A stretch of 51,266 nucleotides of DNA from Betaproteobacteria bacterium (GTDB lineage: Bacteria > Pseudomonadota > Gammaproteobacteria > Burkholderiales > SG8-41). Positions 1 through 7,998 of the stretch are shown one piece after another. The first letter of the stretch is position 1; each line of letters begins with the position of its first letter. A model generated the notes under the pieces. It did not search any database, had not been told where the DNA came from, and saw only the letters and a list, made by a program, of their open reading frames with translations. The position numbers and the translations under genes are program-made. Where the stretch lies: positions 1 through 51,266 of the forward strand of contig CANKUB010000018.1 of the NCBI GenBank assembly GCA_947486575.1, read 5' to 3'.

Positions 1-59
1 TAGGTAAAGTAGCTCTCGCCGGTGGCGATGTTGTTGGTGCGCGTTTGACGGATAAACAT
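1..59 (-). mobile_element. Start of an IS1634-like transposase gene (cut by window edge)
   Basis: Reading left from an ATG at 59, nineteen codons are open to the window edge and give MFIRQTRTNNIATGESYFT. This resembles the N-terminus of IS1634-type (IS4 superfamily) transposases, which begin with a similar M-x-I/V-R-x-(T/S)-x-T..TGE-x-Y-x-T-Y-R stretch. Only the first residues are visible, so the family call rests on a short match, and the terminal inverted repeat was not identified. The insertion sequence would extend out of the window to the left, next to the receiver-domain remnant at 220-351. Confidence 0.5.
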
Positions 60-219
60 GCGCCCGATGCTACGCGAAAAGCAAGGGGGGAGACTGGGCC
101 ACGAAAAATATTATGGCACAACAAAACGACTCAAAAACGCGAGTTGTTTAGAATCAATTACTTACAGTTTAATAATCGCCCAAAAAGACCACTTATGACG
201 AAATCATGTTAAAGATGGG

Positions 220-351
220 TTAAGCGCCAATGCCACTACCGACGATATCGCGCGCGGCGCGCGTGAAGGCTGCGTGGCGTATTTAACCAAACCGGTGCGG
301 CTGGATCAAATGTTTGAAAGTGTGCGCAAGCATGTGCGTATGAAGCACTAA
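220..351 (+). pseudogene. Remnant: C-terminus of a response-regulator receiver domain
   Basis: Forty-three codons ending at TAA 349-351 encode a tail that starts LSANATTDDIARGAREGC and continues AYLTKPVRLDQMFESV. This is the final third of a CheY-like receiver domain: the LSA after strand beta-4, the variable helix with GAREGC-AYL, and the invariant Lys-Pro (LTKP) after beta-5. The style (LSANAT, TKP-RLDQ) is that of receiver domains on hybrid histidine kinases. There is no start codon or phosphorylatable Asp; a stop lies in frame just upstream (TGA at 195-197). It is a decayed fragment beside an insertion sequence, probably what is left of a hybrid sensor kinase. Confidence 0.7.
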
Positions 352-380
352 CTGCATTGCTGCAGAAATTGGTTTTATCT

Positions 381-399
381 ATAAAAACAAATACTTATG
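381..399 (-). repeat. Dispersed 18-bp element, copy 1
   Basis: Sequence ATAAAAACAAATACTTATG, matching the reverse complement of the consensus TAACTATTTGTTTTTATT. It lies 22 bp beyond the stop codon of the spermidine-synthase-like gene. Confidence 0.7.
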
Positions 400-420
400 A
401 TATGCCCAAAAAAGGCTCTC

Positions 421-2019
421 TCAGTTCAGTAAAAACGCTGGTGGCGTAAATCCAATCACTGAATGACGATACACGCGCTGCGTGTGCGCGAGATCGAGTG
501 CGGCGCGATTGTGCGCATCGGTGATGATTTTTCCGCCTTCAAACAGCGCAGTAATCAGCGGCTTGGGTGCCGCCAGCATGTCCCACAGCGTGCTCTCGTG
601 TAGCGGTGGCACGTAATCGAGCGTGATGCGTACGGGTTCGCGTAGCGCCGAGGCACTGGCCACTATAAAGCTGTTGGTGTGGGTGGCGCCTTCGTGCGCT
701 GGCCGGTAGAGCGCCAGGTGCGGCAGTTCGCTGCGCAGCGTGACCAGCAAGTGCGCGTAACCCGCGGTATTTTCCAGATCGGCAAAGGTGTTGAACACCG
801 CCACGCCGCCCGCGCCCAGGCAGCGGCGCAGATCACGAAAAAATTCGCGCGTGATTAAGTAATCCGGCGTGCCGTCGCCATGAAACAAATCGACCACCAC
901 CACGTCGTAGGCGCGCGGGCAGGCATGCACAAAGGTGCGCGCATCGGTTTGATGCACCGGTGTCTTTTTTTCATCGAGTGCGAAAAATCGTCGTGCGGCC
1001 TGCAGCGATGCGGGGTCAATCTCGACAATTTCGGTAGCGATACCGCGCGCTGCCAGCCGTGCCGGCGTCATGCCTGCACCCAGTCCCAGCGCCAGTGCAT
1101 TGCGGGTATCAGGCCGATACGCCATCGCCAGCGCTTCGAGTGCGTAGGTGTAAAAGGAACTGGAGCGCCCGCTGGATGCAATGCCGTTTTGCGTCAGCCC
1201 GTCCTGAAAATACATTCGCTTGAAGTCGCCATTGGCGTCAGGTTCCTGTCGAATGATTTTGACCGTGCCGAACAGTGAACGAAACGAGGCTTCGATACGC
1301 CACGGCGTGCCTTGGTAGCTGATCGGGCCGGTGCGGCCCGTATAAGCGTCGGCCTGCCACAGCAGCAACAGCGATGCCAGCAGGCTTGCAACGGACAGTG
1401 CTGCAATCATCGCGCCACGCTTTAATTTTTTGGATGCAAACACCGCCATAGCGAGGCTCAACGCTGCCAGCACGGCAGCAATAATCAGCACGGCATCGTA
1501 GTTGCTGACATAAGGTATCAGGCCGAATGCGGTCACCAGCACGCCTGCCACCGAGCCGATGGTGCTGATAAAAAATACATGGCCCGATCCACCATCGCCT
1601 TTATTGCCGGCATGGTTGTGTTTTTCGATGGCCACCAGCAGCGGGTTCATTGCCGAGGCCGCGATGAGAGGGGCCGCCAGCAAAATCACGCAAGCTGCAA
1701 ACGCGCCGCCGACAAGATTCCAGCCCGCCAGCGCAGCGAACAAGCCGGGGTAAATCAGGCACGCAACAAATATGAACAGCGATGCCAACGCGGGCATCGC
1801 GCTGTAAAGTTCCTGCAAGCTGGAGGCGCTGAATTTTCGGGAATTGGCGAGTCGTCCGCCTGTCCAATAGCCGATGGCAAGCGCCACCAGCGTGATTGAG
1901 AGTATGCCCGTCCAGATGTAGAGGCTCACGCCAAAGTAGGGCGTCATGATGCGTGAGGCGAGCAATTCCAGTGCGAGTATCGCGCCACCGGAGATGAAAA
2001 TTACGCTTTGTAGCAGCAT
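421..2019 (-). CDS. Membrane-anchored spermidine-synthase-like protein
   Basis: A 532-residue protein with a hydrophobic N-terminal half (about six to seven membrane segments, residues 1-220, beginning with the typical ISGGAILALELLASRI) and a C-terminal spermidine-synthase-like Rossmann domain. In the latter, GLGAGMTPARLA (near 305) is the nucleotide-binding loop, followed by the acidic EIVEIDP, and VVVVDLFHGDGTP (near 375) replaces the classical D-x-(S/A)-x-D-P-x-G-P loop. Family members of this fused type are annotated as fused MFS/spermidine synthase, but many are not proven aminopropyltransferases; the altered catalytic loop makes polyamine synthesis uncertain. It is transcribed divergently from the methyltransferase array, 109 bp away, and ends next to a dispersed element. 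Confidence 0.8.
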   Translation of the reverse strand: MLLQSVIFISGGAILALELLASRIMTPYFGVSLYIWTGILSITLVALAIGYWTGGRLANSRKFSASSLQELYSAMPALASLFIFVACLIYPGLFAALAGWNLVGGAFAACVILLAAPLIAASAMNPLLVAIEKHNHAGNKGDGGSGHVFFISTIGSVAGVLVTAFGLIPYVSNYDAVLIIAAVLAALSLAMAVFASKKLKRGAMIAALSVASLLASLLLLWQADAYTGRTGPISYQGTPWRIEASFRSLFGTVKIIRQEPDANGDFKRMYFQDGLTQNGIASSGRSSSFYTYALEALAMAYRPDTRNALALGLGAGMTPARLAARGIATEIVEIDPASLQAARRFFALDEKKTPVHQTDARTFVHACPRAYDVVVVDLFHGDGTPDYLITREFFRDLRRCLGAGGVAVFNTFADLENTAGYAHLLVTLRSELPHLALYRPAHEGATHTNSFIVASASALREPVRITLDYVPPLHESTLWDMLAAPKPLITALFEGGKIITDAHNRAALDLAHTQRVYRHSVIGFTPPAFLLN

Positions 2020-2128
2020 GGTGAGTAAGGCCGGTCGAGTATAATGTGCGGTGAATTTAACATAGACGTAGCGCGCTGATTATCCCCGGAGCACTTACCC
2101 CCTCGGCGCAAACAGAAAAGGTTCCGTG

Positions 2129-3007
2129 ATGCGTGTTTGGTTATCGATAGTATGCAGTGTGTGGGCAGCGTTCGCAGCGCCCGCAGTGGCGCAGGATTAC
2201 GGTGACACGCCGTATGTGCAAACGCCGCAGGTGGTGGTCGACAAAATGCTGGAAATGGCCAAAATCAGCAGCAAGGATTATCTGATCGATCTGGGTTCGG
2301 GCGATGGCCGCATGATTATTACGGCAGCCAGGCGTTATGGCGCGCGTGGTTTTGGGGTTGATCTGAACAAGAGCCTGGTGACGCTGGCTAACCGCAATGC
2401 AGCCAGGATGGGTGTGGCGAACCGCGCGGTGTTTTATGAGCGTGATCTGCACGAAACCGATATCACGCAGGCTGACGTGTTGACGATTTACCTGCTGCCT
2501 GAAGTGAATTTAATGGTGCGTCCGCGTATCCTCGCGCTAAAGCCTGGCACACGGCTGGTGTCGCACGATTATGGTTTCGGCGAGTGGCAGCCGGATGTTG
2601 AAATCGTGATGGATGCGCCGGGCAAACCCGTCGGGCGCGATCAAAAAAGCAAGGTGATGTATTGGGTGGTGCCGACGCAGGTGGCCGGCAAATGGGTATG
2701 GCAAGGCCCAGCAGGTTTGTACGAATTGCAAATTGATCAAGTGTTTCAAAAAATCACCGGCACCCTGAGTGCGGGTGGCAAGCGCGTCAGTCTCGACAAA
2801 GCCGCGCTGACTGGGAACAACATCAGTTTTGAAGCCGTACTGGATAGAGGCCGCCACGAATTTACCGGCAAGGTCATTAATAATGCCATTGACGGCGACA
2901 TGCGTGTGACCGGCGCGGCTGGCACCACACAAGCTTGGAATGCAACACGCACCGAGCTGCGTGATGCACGGTTCACCGATCTGACGCCCGGCATTACGGC
3001 AAGGTAG
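2129..3007 (+). CDS. Exported FAM173-like SAM methyltransferase, paralogue 1
   Basis: A 292-residue protein. A signal peptide (about 1-22, ending APAVAQ) is followed by P-Y-V-x-T-P-Q-V-V-V-D-K-M-L, the SAM-binding loop DLGSGDGR (54-61), the acidic GVDLN, and a DLH...D segment, then LKPGTRLVSHDYGFGEWQPD. This order (TPQ, DLGSGDGR, D-L-[WF], basic R-V-I/V after LKPG, W-x-P-D) matches the FAM173 family, whose eukaryotic members (ATPSCKMT, ANTKMT) are lysine methyltransferases. The last 100 residues form a beta-rich domain shared by all five paralogues. The ATG at 2129 is preferred over the GTG at 2126 because AAAAGG lies 7 bp before it. It is first of five adjacent genes; a perfect TATAAT at 2040-2045 lies upstream. 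Why a SAM enzyme would be exported is unclear. Confidence 0.85.
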   Translation: MRVWLSIVCSVWAAFAAPAVAQDYGDTPYVQTPQVVVDKMLEMAKISSKDYLIDLGSGDGRMIITAARRYGARGFGVDLNKSLVTLANRNAARMGVANRAVFYERDLHETDITQADVLTIYLLPEVNLMVRPRILALKPGTRLVSHDYGFGEWQPDVEIVMDAPGKPVGRDQKSKVMYWVVPTQVAGKWVWQGPAGLYELQIDQVFQKITGTLSAGGKRVSLDKAALTGNNISFEAVLDRGRHEFTGKVINNAIDGDMRVTGAAGTTQAWNATRTELRDARFTDLTPGITAR

Positions 3008-3012
3008 ACGGC

Positions 3013-3843
3013 TTGTTACGGTTGACGTGCCAGTTGTTGTTGTACCTGCTTGTGTTGAATGCGGGCGCAGCAACGCTGGATGTGCCTACGCCGTATATAC
3101 CTTCCACGCGTGGCAACGTAGACGAAATTTTGCGACTTGCGGGTGTAACGCCCAATGATGTGGTGTACGATCTGGGCTCCGGCGACGGACGCATAGTGAT
3201 CGCTGCCGCGCGTGATTACGGCGCACGCGGCGTGGGTATCGACTTCGACCCGGCGCTGGTGCGCGTGAGCACGGATAACGCGCGTCGCGCGGGTGTGGCT
3301 GAGCGCACCACGTTTCAGGCGAGTGATATTTTTGCCGTGAATCTCGCTGAGGCCACTGTGGTGACGATGTATCTGCTATCGGGACTGGTGGCAAAACTGG
3401 AGCCGAAGCTGCTCGCGGAATTAAAGCCCGGTACGCGCATTGTGGCGCACGACTATGGTTTTGCAACATGGCAACCGGATCGCAAGGTGCAAATTTCTAA
3501 ATCGTACATGCTCTATGTGGTGCCCGCCAAGGTTGCCGGTGGCTGGCGTATTGACGCCGCGATGACGCGCGGGCGTGAATTCACACTCGATCTGCAACAG
3601 CAGTATCAGCAGGTGCGTGGCGGGGTGCGTGTTCAAGGTGGGTTTCTGCCTGCATTTGAAGCGCGTATCGATGGCGAAAAAATCAGTTTCGTACTGGTGG
3701 AAGACGACGTGAGTTACCACTTTGAAGGCACGGTGCGTGATGATGTGATGGAGGGCGTAGTACGTTATGGTTACGGCCCCGCTTCAGGGGCCAACGTCAG
3801 TCAGCAACCGTGGCGTGGGCGGCACAAGGCCGCGCATCCTTGA
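3013..3843 (+). CDS. Exported FAM173-like SAM methyltransferase, paralogue 2
   Basis: A 276-residue paralogue starting at TTG 3013, only 5 bp after the previous stop, with AAGG 8 bp before the start. It has a signal peptide (about 1-20), the SAM loop DLGSGDGR (53-60), GIDFD, and LKPGTRIVAHDYGF-TWQPD. Unlike the others, the segment before the SAM loop is STRGNVDEIL in place of the usual TPQxVVDEML, so the conserved TPQ is missing. The C-terminal beta domain has the shared F-x-G-T-V-R-D motif and ends in a W-R-G-R-H tail. The TTG start is inferred because no ATG or GTG lies in a better position. Same operon and same questions as paralogue 1. Confidence 0.8.
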   Translation: MLRLTCQLLLYLLVLNAGAATLDVPTPYIPSTRGNVDEILRLAGVTPNDVVYDLGSGDGRIVIAAARDYGARGVGIDFDPALVRVSTDNARRAGVAERTTFQASDIFAVNLAEATVVTMYLLSGLVAKLEPKLLAELKPGTRIVAHDYGFATWQPDRKVQISKSYMLYVVPAKVAGGWRIDAAMTRGREFTLDLQQQYQQVRGGVRVQGGFLPAFEARIDGEKISFVLVEDDVSYHFEGTVRDDVMEGVVRYGYGPASGANVSQQPWRGRHKAAHP

Positions 3844-3857
3844 TCGAATAATGAATG

Positions 3858-3875
3858 TAACTATATGTTTTTATT
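3858..3875 (+). repeat. Dispersed 18-bp element, copy 2 (contains a start codon)
   Basis: TAACTATATGTTTTTATT. The T-to-A change relative to the consensus TATTTG creates the ATG at 3865 that starts methyltransferase paralogue 3. Confidence 0.8.
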
Positions 3876-4707
3876 GATAAAAAAATACTTTATTTTGGCG
3901 CTGTGGATAACGCTCGCCAGCGTGCCAGCGCACGCGCAATGGCCGTACGAAGTGCCGTTTGTGCCGTCGCCGCAGGTGGTGGTGGACGAAATGTTGCGGC
4001 TGGCGAATGTCACCAAAGACGATTTCGTGATGGACCTGGGTTCGGGTGATGGTCGCATTCTGATTACCGCAGCCACCAAGTTTGGCGCGCGTGGTATTGG
4101 CGTTGATCTGGATGAGAATCTGATTTTTCAAAGTGAAGCGAACGCGCAAAATGCGGGTGTGTCAGAGCGTGTGCAATTCATCCGCCAGGATTTATTCAAA
4201 ACTGATCTCAAGCGCGCCACGGTAATTACCATGTATTTATTGCCCGGTGTGAACATGCGTCTGCGTCCGGTGTTGCTGGGATTGAAGCCCGGCACACGCA
4301 TCGTCGCGCATGATTTTGATCTGGGCGACTGGAAGCCTGATGCCAAAGTGACTATCCGCAAAAACGCCATGCTGTGGGTGGTGCCCGCCAAAGTTGATGG
4401 TCGCTGGCGTTTGCAGTTGCCATTGCCTGCAGGTGCGCAAACCTGGGATATGGACCTACGCCAAAAACATCAGGAGATCGATGGCGTGGTGCGCGTGGCA
4501 GATCGTCCGCCGGGCGGCATTTGGCAACCCGCGTTGCGCGGCGACAAGGTGAGTTTTGTGCTGGTGGACAACACCGTTCGCGAAGACGAAGCGAATATGT
4601 ATTTTGAAGGCACAGTGCGCGATGGCGTGATGTCGGGCGAGTTCCGGCGCGGCGTGGGCGCATCACAAACGCGCCACGCTTGGCGAGCAGAGCGGGTGCG
4701 GCCCTGA
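3865..4707 (+). CDS. Exported FAM173-like SAM methyltransferase, paralogue 3
   Basis: A 280-residue paralogue with a signal peptide (about 1-25, ending PAHAQ), PSPQVVVDEML, the SAM loop DLGSGDGR (57-64), GVDLD, QDLFKTDL, LKPGTRIVAHDFDLGDWKPD and a C-terminal beta domain carrying F-E-G-T-V-R-D and ending in a W-R-A-E-R tail. The first codons (MFLLI) are encoded by a copy of the dispersed 18-bp element, and no Shine-Dalgarno sequence is visible before the ATG. No alternative start downstream would keep the signal peptide, so this start is accepted. Its stop overlaps the start of paralogue 4 (ATGA at 4705-4709 region), indicating translational coupling. Confidence 0.83.
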   Translation: MFLLIKKYFILALWITLASVPAHAQWPYEVPFVPSPQVVVDEMLRLANVTKDDFVMDLGSGDGRILITAATKFGARGIGVDLDENLIFQSEANAQNAGVSERVQFIRQDLFKTDLKRATVITMYLLPGVNMRLRPVLLGLKPGTRIVAHDFDLGDWKPDAKVTIRKNAMLWVVPAKVDGRWRLQLPLPAGAQTWDMDLRQKHQEIDGVVRVADRPPGGIWQPALRGDKVSFVLVDNTVREDEANMYFEGTVRDGVMSGEFRRGVGASQTRHAWRAERVRP

Positions 4708-5645
4708 TGCGGGAGCTTCGAAAATACCGGTTTGTTTTTTTTATGGTATTTATTTTATCGGGCTCAACGGCGTGCGCGGCTGATGCGCCCTACGTTACCA
4801 CGCCGCAGAACGTGATCGATGCCATGCTCAACATCAGCGCAGTGAAAGCGGATGACTATGTGGTTGATTTGGGTGCGGGCGACGGACGCATTGTAATCAC
4901 GGCCGCAAAAAAACTCGGCGCGCGTGGCGTGGGCGTGGAACTGGATGCCAACCTGGTAAGAACAGCTCAGCGTGAAGCGCAGCGCGAAGGCGTGCAGGAT
5001 CGCGTGTCGTTTTACAGCGATGATCTTTTTTTTATGGATTTGAGCAAGGCAAGTGTCATCACGATGTATATGAGTGAAGCCGTGAATCTGCGTTTGCGCC
5101 CGTCGCTATTCAAACTCAAGCCGGGCACGCGCGTGGTGTCGCATGATTTTGATATGGGCAACTGGCGGCCCGATGCAAAAATCACTGTGCCAGTTCCGGA
5201 CAAGCGTTACGGCCCGCCGTCGAGCGCAGTGTTCATGTGGCGGGTACCGGCAGATTTTGCAGGAACGTGGGTGTGGCGTTCGCCGGTGAACGGCGTGGAA
5301 GAATCCTATGAAGCCGCGCTCACGCAAAAATTTCAGAAAATTGACGGTAAAGGACGCATCGCTTCGCAGCAGGCTGTCATTGGCGGCCCGAAAATTCGCG
5401 GCAGTATCATCAACTTTGTGATGGGTGCCGAAGTGGCTGGTAAGGCGACGTGGCGCGAATTTGAGGGACGGATTGAGGGCGATACGATTACCGGCACCGC
5501 TATTACCCTATCCGACGCGGACCAGGTAATGGTCAAAGGTGTGGCGGTACCGTGGGGTGCCACCCGCACGGCGCGTGGGCAGATGGATATCGAAGCGGGC
5601 GTGCAGTCGTTTGGATCAGGATTTTTCACCAGGGAGCAAAAATGA
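4707..5645 (+). CDS. Exported FAM173-like SAM methyltransferase, paralogue 4
   Basis: A 312-residue paralogue. The frame is open from 4680, but the ATG at 4707 overlapping the previous stop is preferred because it begins directly with a signal peptide (MRELRKYRF, then a hydrophobic core, cleavage near ACAA-D). It has TTPQNVIDAML, DLGAGDGR (54-61), GVELD, DDLFFMDL, LKPGTRVVSHDFDMGNWRPD. Position 2 of the post-loop motif is Glu rather than Asp (GVELD), as in the eukaryotic FAM173 proteins (GYELN). The C-terminal beta domain is longer than in the other paralogues. Its stop overlaps the next start (ATGA). Confidence 0.85.
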   Translation: MRELRKYRFVFFMVFILSGSTACAADAPYVTTPQNVIDAMLNISAVKADDYVVDLGAGDGRIVITAAKKLGARGVGVELDANLVRTAQREAQREGVQDRVSFYSDDLFFMDLSKASVITMYMSEAVNLRLRPSLFKLKPGTRVVSHDFDMGNWRPDAKITVPVPDKRYGPPSSAVFMWRVPADFAGTWVWRSPVNGVEESYEAALTQKFQKIDGKGRIASQQAVIGGPKIRGSIINFVMGAEVAGKATWREFEGRIEGDTITGTAITLSDADQVMVKGVAVPWGATRTARGQMDIEAGVQSFGSGFFTREQK

Positions 5646-6562
5646 AAGTAATGAAGCAAGGATTACGCAGTTGGTGCATCGCGGCGTTTGTTGCCACGGT
5701 TATGGGCAGTGCAACGGTGCATGCGCAAACCGGTGTGGGCGACGTGGTATACGTGCCGACACCGCAACTGGTGGTGGACGAAATGCTGTTGATGGGCAAG
5801 GTCAATAAAAACGATTATCTGATTGATCTGGGTTCCGGCGATGGGCGCTTTGTGATTACGGCCGCAAAAAAATACGGCGCCAAAGCGCTGGGCGTTGATC
5901 TGGATACGTATCTGTTGAAGGTGGCCAATGAAAACGCGCGCAAGGAAAGCGTTACCGACCGCGTGACGTTTCGCGAACAGAATTTGTTCGAGACGGATCT
6001 TTCAGGAGCTACGGTGGTGTCCACGTATCTGCTGCCGGAAATGAATTTGCGGCTGCGATCAAAAATCATGAAGTTAAAGCCGGGTACGCGCGTGGTCGCG
6101 CACGATTACAGTATGGGCGATTGGTACCCGGATGAGCAAAAAACGCTGGTGGTACCGGAGAAAAAAGTCGGCAATGCCGGCATCAGTTACATTTTTCACT
6201 GGGTAGTGCCAGCACTGGCTGCGGGTAAATGGCAATCACAGATCAATGTGGGCGGTAAAGATGTTGCCTATGATTTTGATATGGTGCAGTTTTTCCAGAA
6301 CATCGATGGCGATGCCAGAGTCGCCGGTGTCAGCGGTGAAATGCGCGGAAAAATGGTGGGCGAGCAGATCAGGTTTTCGCTAACTTCCAAAAGCGGGCAG
6401 AAGCTGGAGCGGCATGAATTCACAGGCCAGTTAGCCGGTGAAACCATCACCGGCACCGTGCGTATCGGTGAAGGCGCTGCGCAGCGGCAAGCGGCGTGGA
6501 CCGCCAAGCGCCTGATGCGTGGCGACCTCACGCGCGCGCAAGACGAGCCGGGGGCGAAATAA
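5642..6562 (+). CDS. Exported FAM173-like SAM methyltransferase, paralogue 5
   Basis: A 306-residue paralogue starting at ATG 5642, which overlaps the TGA of paralogue 4 and has GGGAG 6 bp upstream; the longer frame from 5552 lies inside paralogue 4 and is not supported. Signal peptide about 1-29 (ending TVHAQ), VPTPQLVVDEML, DLGSGDGR (62-69), GVDLD, QNLFETDL, LKPGTRVVAHDYSMGDWYPD, then the shared beta domain with H-E-F-T-G-x-L and I-T-G-T-V-R. It is last of the five paralogues and is followed after 1 bp by the permease gene, so all six are likely cotranscribed. Confidence 0.85.
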   Translation: MKVMKQGLRSWCIAAFVATVMGSATVHAQTGVGDVVYVPTPQLVVDEMLLMGKVNKNDYLIDLGSGDGRFVITAAKKYGAKALGVDLDTYLLKVANENARKESVTDRVTFREQNLFETDLSGATVVSTYLLPEMNLRLRSKIMKLKPGTRVVAHDYSMGDWYPDEQKTLVVPEKKVGNAGISYIFHWVVPALAAGKWQSQINVGGKDVAYDFDMVQFFQNIDGDARVAGVSGEMRGKMVGEQIRFSLTSKSGQKLERHEFTGQLAGETITGTVRIGEGAAQRQAAWTAKRLMRGDLTRAQDEPGAK

Positions 6563-6563
6563 C

Positions 6564-7928
6564 ATGAGCCAAACCCAAAGCACGGACGCGAAACCCAAAG
6601 CATCGCTATCGGTATTTGATGCCTGCACCATGATCGTGGGTTTGATCGTGGGTGCGGGTGTTTTTGGCACGCCCGCGATTGTGGCCGGTGCGATGGGCGA
6701 TGAAACGCTGATAATCGCGGTGTGGGTGGCGGGCGGCGTGTTTTCCATCATCGGTGCGCTGTGTTATGCCGAGCTGGTGACGGCGTTTCCGTCTGCGGGC
6801 GGCGAATATCATTTTATTCAACGCGCTTATGGCCGCTCGCTGGCGTTCTTGTATGGCTGGGCTCGTATGACGGTGATTGTGGCTGGCTCCATTGCTGTGT
6901 TCGCGTATTTGTTTGGTGACTACCTTTCGCGTGTGATTAACCTTGGTGAATATTCTTCGGCAATCTGGGCGGCATTGATTGTGATGGTGCTCACAGCAGT
7001 AAACTATCGCGGCATTGAAGAAGGCAAGGTCACGCAAAACATTTTTACCGTGCTTGAGGTTGGCGGGCTGGTGCTGATTGTTGTGGCGGGGCTGTTGCTG
7101 GCTTCGCCGCCACCGCCGCCACCTGTTGTGGCGGCGGGCGCTGCCGCTGCCAGTGGCCCGTGGTACATGGGCGCAGGGCTGGGCACGGCGATGCTGTTTG
7201 TGCTGTTTACCTATGGCGGTTGGAACGATGCTGCTTATATTTCTGCGGAAGTAAAAGGCGAGCGCAACATCGCGCGCGCGCTGTTGATCGCCATCAGCGT
7301 GGTTGCCGTGCTATATGTGCTGGTGGCGCTGGCGTATATGAAGGGCCTCGGCTTGCATGCAATGGCGCGTTCCGATGCGGTTGCCGCTGACTTGCTGAAA
7401 GCCGTGTGGGGCACGGCTGGCGAAAAAGTGATTTCCATCATGATCGCCATCGCAGCGCTGACGTCGGTGAACGGTTCCATCATCGTGGGTGCGCGTTCCA
7501 ATTATGCGCTGGGTAAAGATTGGCCGATCTTTGGTTACCTGGGTAAATGGGATGAAGCCAGCGGCTCGCCGCGCAACGCCATGCTGGTGCAGGGCGCAAT
7601 TGCCATGGCGCTGGTGGGTTTGGGTGCATTTCAGAAGGCGGGCTTCAAGGGGCTGGTGGAATATTCGCTGCCCGTGTTTTGGGGCTTTTTTATGCTGGTG
7701 GGTATAGCGCTGTTTGTGTTGCGCGCAAAAGAGCCGAATGCACCGCGCCCGTTTCATGTGCCGCTATATCCGCTGTTGCCCGCTATTTTTGTGTGCATGT
7801 GCGGCTATCTGTTGTATTCGAGCCTGATCTTTCACGGAGGGCACGCGCTGGTAGGGCTGGCGGTGCTGGCGATAGGCGGGGTGGTGTTGCTGATCGCGCG
7901 CGCGCGCGAGGCACGGCAGGCCGCATAG
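6564..7928 (+). CDS. APC-family amino acid/polyamine permease
   Basis: A 454-residue integral membrane protein with about twelve hydrophobic segments. The first, DACTMIVGLIVGAGVFGTPAIVAG, carries the G-x-G-(I/V)-F-G-x-P signature of the amino acid-polyamine-organocation superfamily; ELVTAFPSAGGEYHFIQRAYG is also typical. A proline run of six followed by an alanine-rich stretch (around residues 175-200) forms an unusual loop between two membrane segments. ATG 6564 is chosen because it follows the previous stop by 1 bp; the frame is open upstream to 6519. The substrate cannot be read from the sequence. Its place at the end of the methyltransferase operon, opposite a spermidine-synthase-like gene, makes an amine or amino acid substrate plausible. 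Confidence 0.85.
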   Translation: MSQTQSTDAKPKASLSVFDACTMIVGLIVGAGVFGTPAIVAGAMGDETLIIAVWVAGGVFSIIGALCYAELVTAFPSAGGEYHFIQRAYGRSLAFLYGWARMTVIVAGSIAVFAYLFGDYLSRVINLGEYSSAIWAALIVMVLTAVNYRGIEEGKVTQNIFTVLEVGGLVLIVVAGLLLASPPPPPPVVAAGAAAASGPWYMGAGLGTAMLFVLFTYGGWNDAAYISAEVKGERNIARALLIAISVVAVLYVLVALAYMKGLGLHAMARSDAVAADLLKAVWGTAGEKVISIMIAIAALTSVNGSIIVGARSNYALGKDWPIFGYLGKWDEASGSPRNAMLVQGAIAMALVGLGAFQKAGFKGLVEYSLPVFWGFFMLVGIALFVLRAKEPNAPRPFHVPLYPLLPAIFVCMCGYLLYSSLIFHGGHALVGLAVLAIGGVVLLIARAREARQAA

Positions 7929-7958
7929 CTTTTCCGGCTGTGTGTAGTGGGGGCGGCG

Positions 7959-7986
7959 CTTGAAATTCAGCGAATCGCCCTCATTT
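7959..7986 (+). promoter_or_regulatory. Sigma-32-type promoter of htpG
   Basis: CTTGAAA at 7959-7965, a 12-bp spacer, and CCCTCATTT at 7978-7986 match the heat-shock consensus CTTGAAA-N11-16-CCCCATNT closely. It lies about 40 bp before the htpG start, as expected for a heat-shock chaperone. Confidence 0.8.
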
Positions 7987-7998
7987 AGTTTTAATTCG

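Larger units (their letters stand above)
60..420. other. Gene-poor left edge
   Basis: Apart from the receiver-domain remnant (220-351) and a copy of the dispersed 18-bp element (381-399), no gene, RNA or terminator could be supported here. The AT-rich stretch at 100-215 has no open frame worth reporting. Confidence 0.5.

Noticed and set aside
4680-4706. A longer N-terminus of methyltransferase paralogue 4
   Set aside because: These codons lie inside paralogue 3 and spoil the signal peptide; ATG 4707 in the ATGA overlap is better.
5552-5641. A 30-residue extension of paralogue 5
   Set aside because: It lies inside paralogue 4; ATG 5642 has a Shine-Dalgarno sequence and starts the signal peptide.
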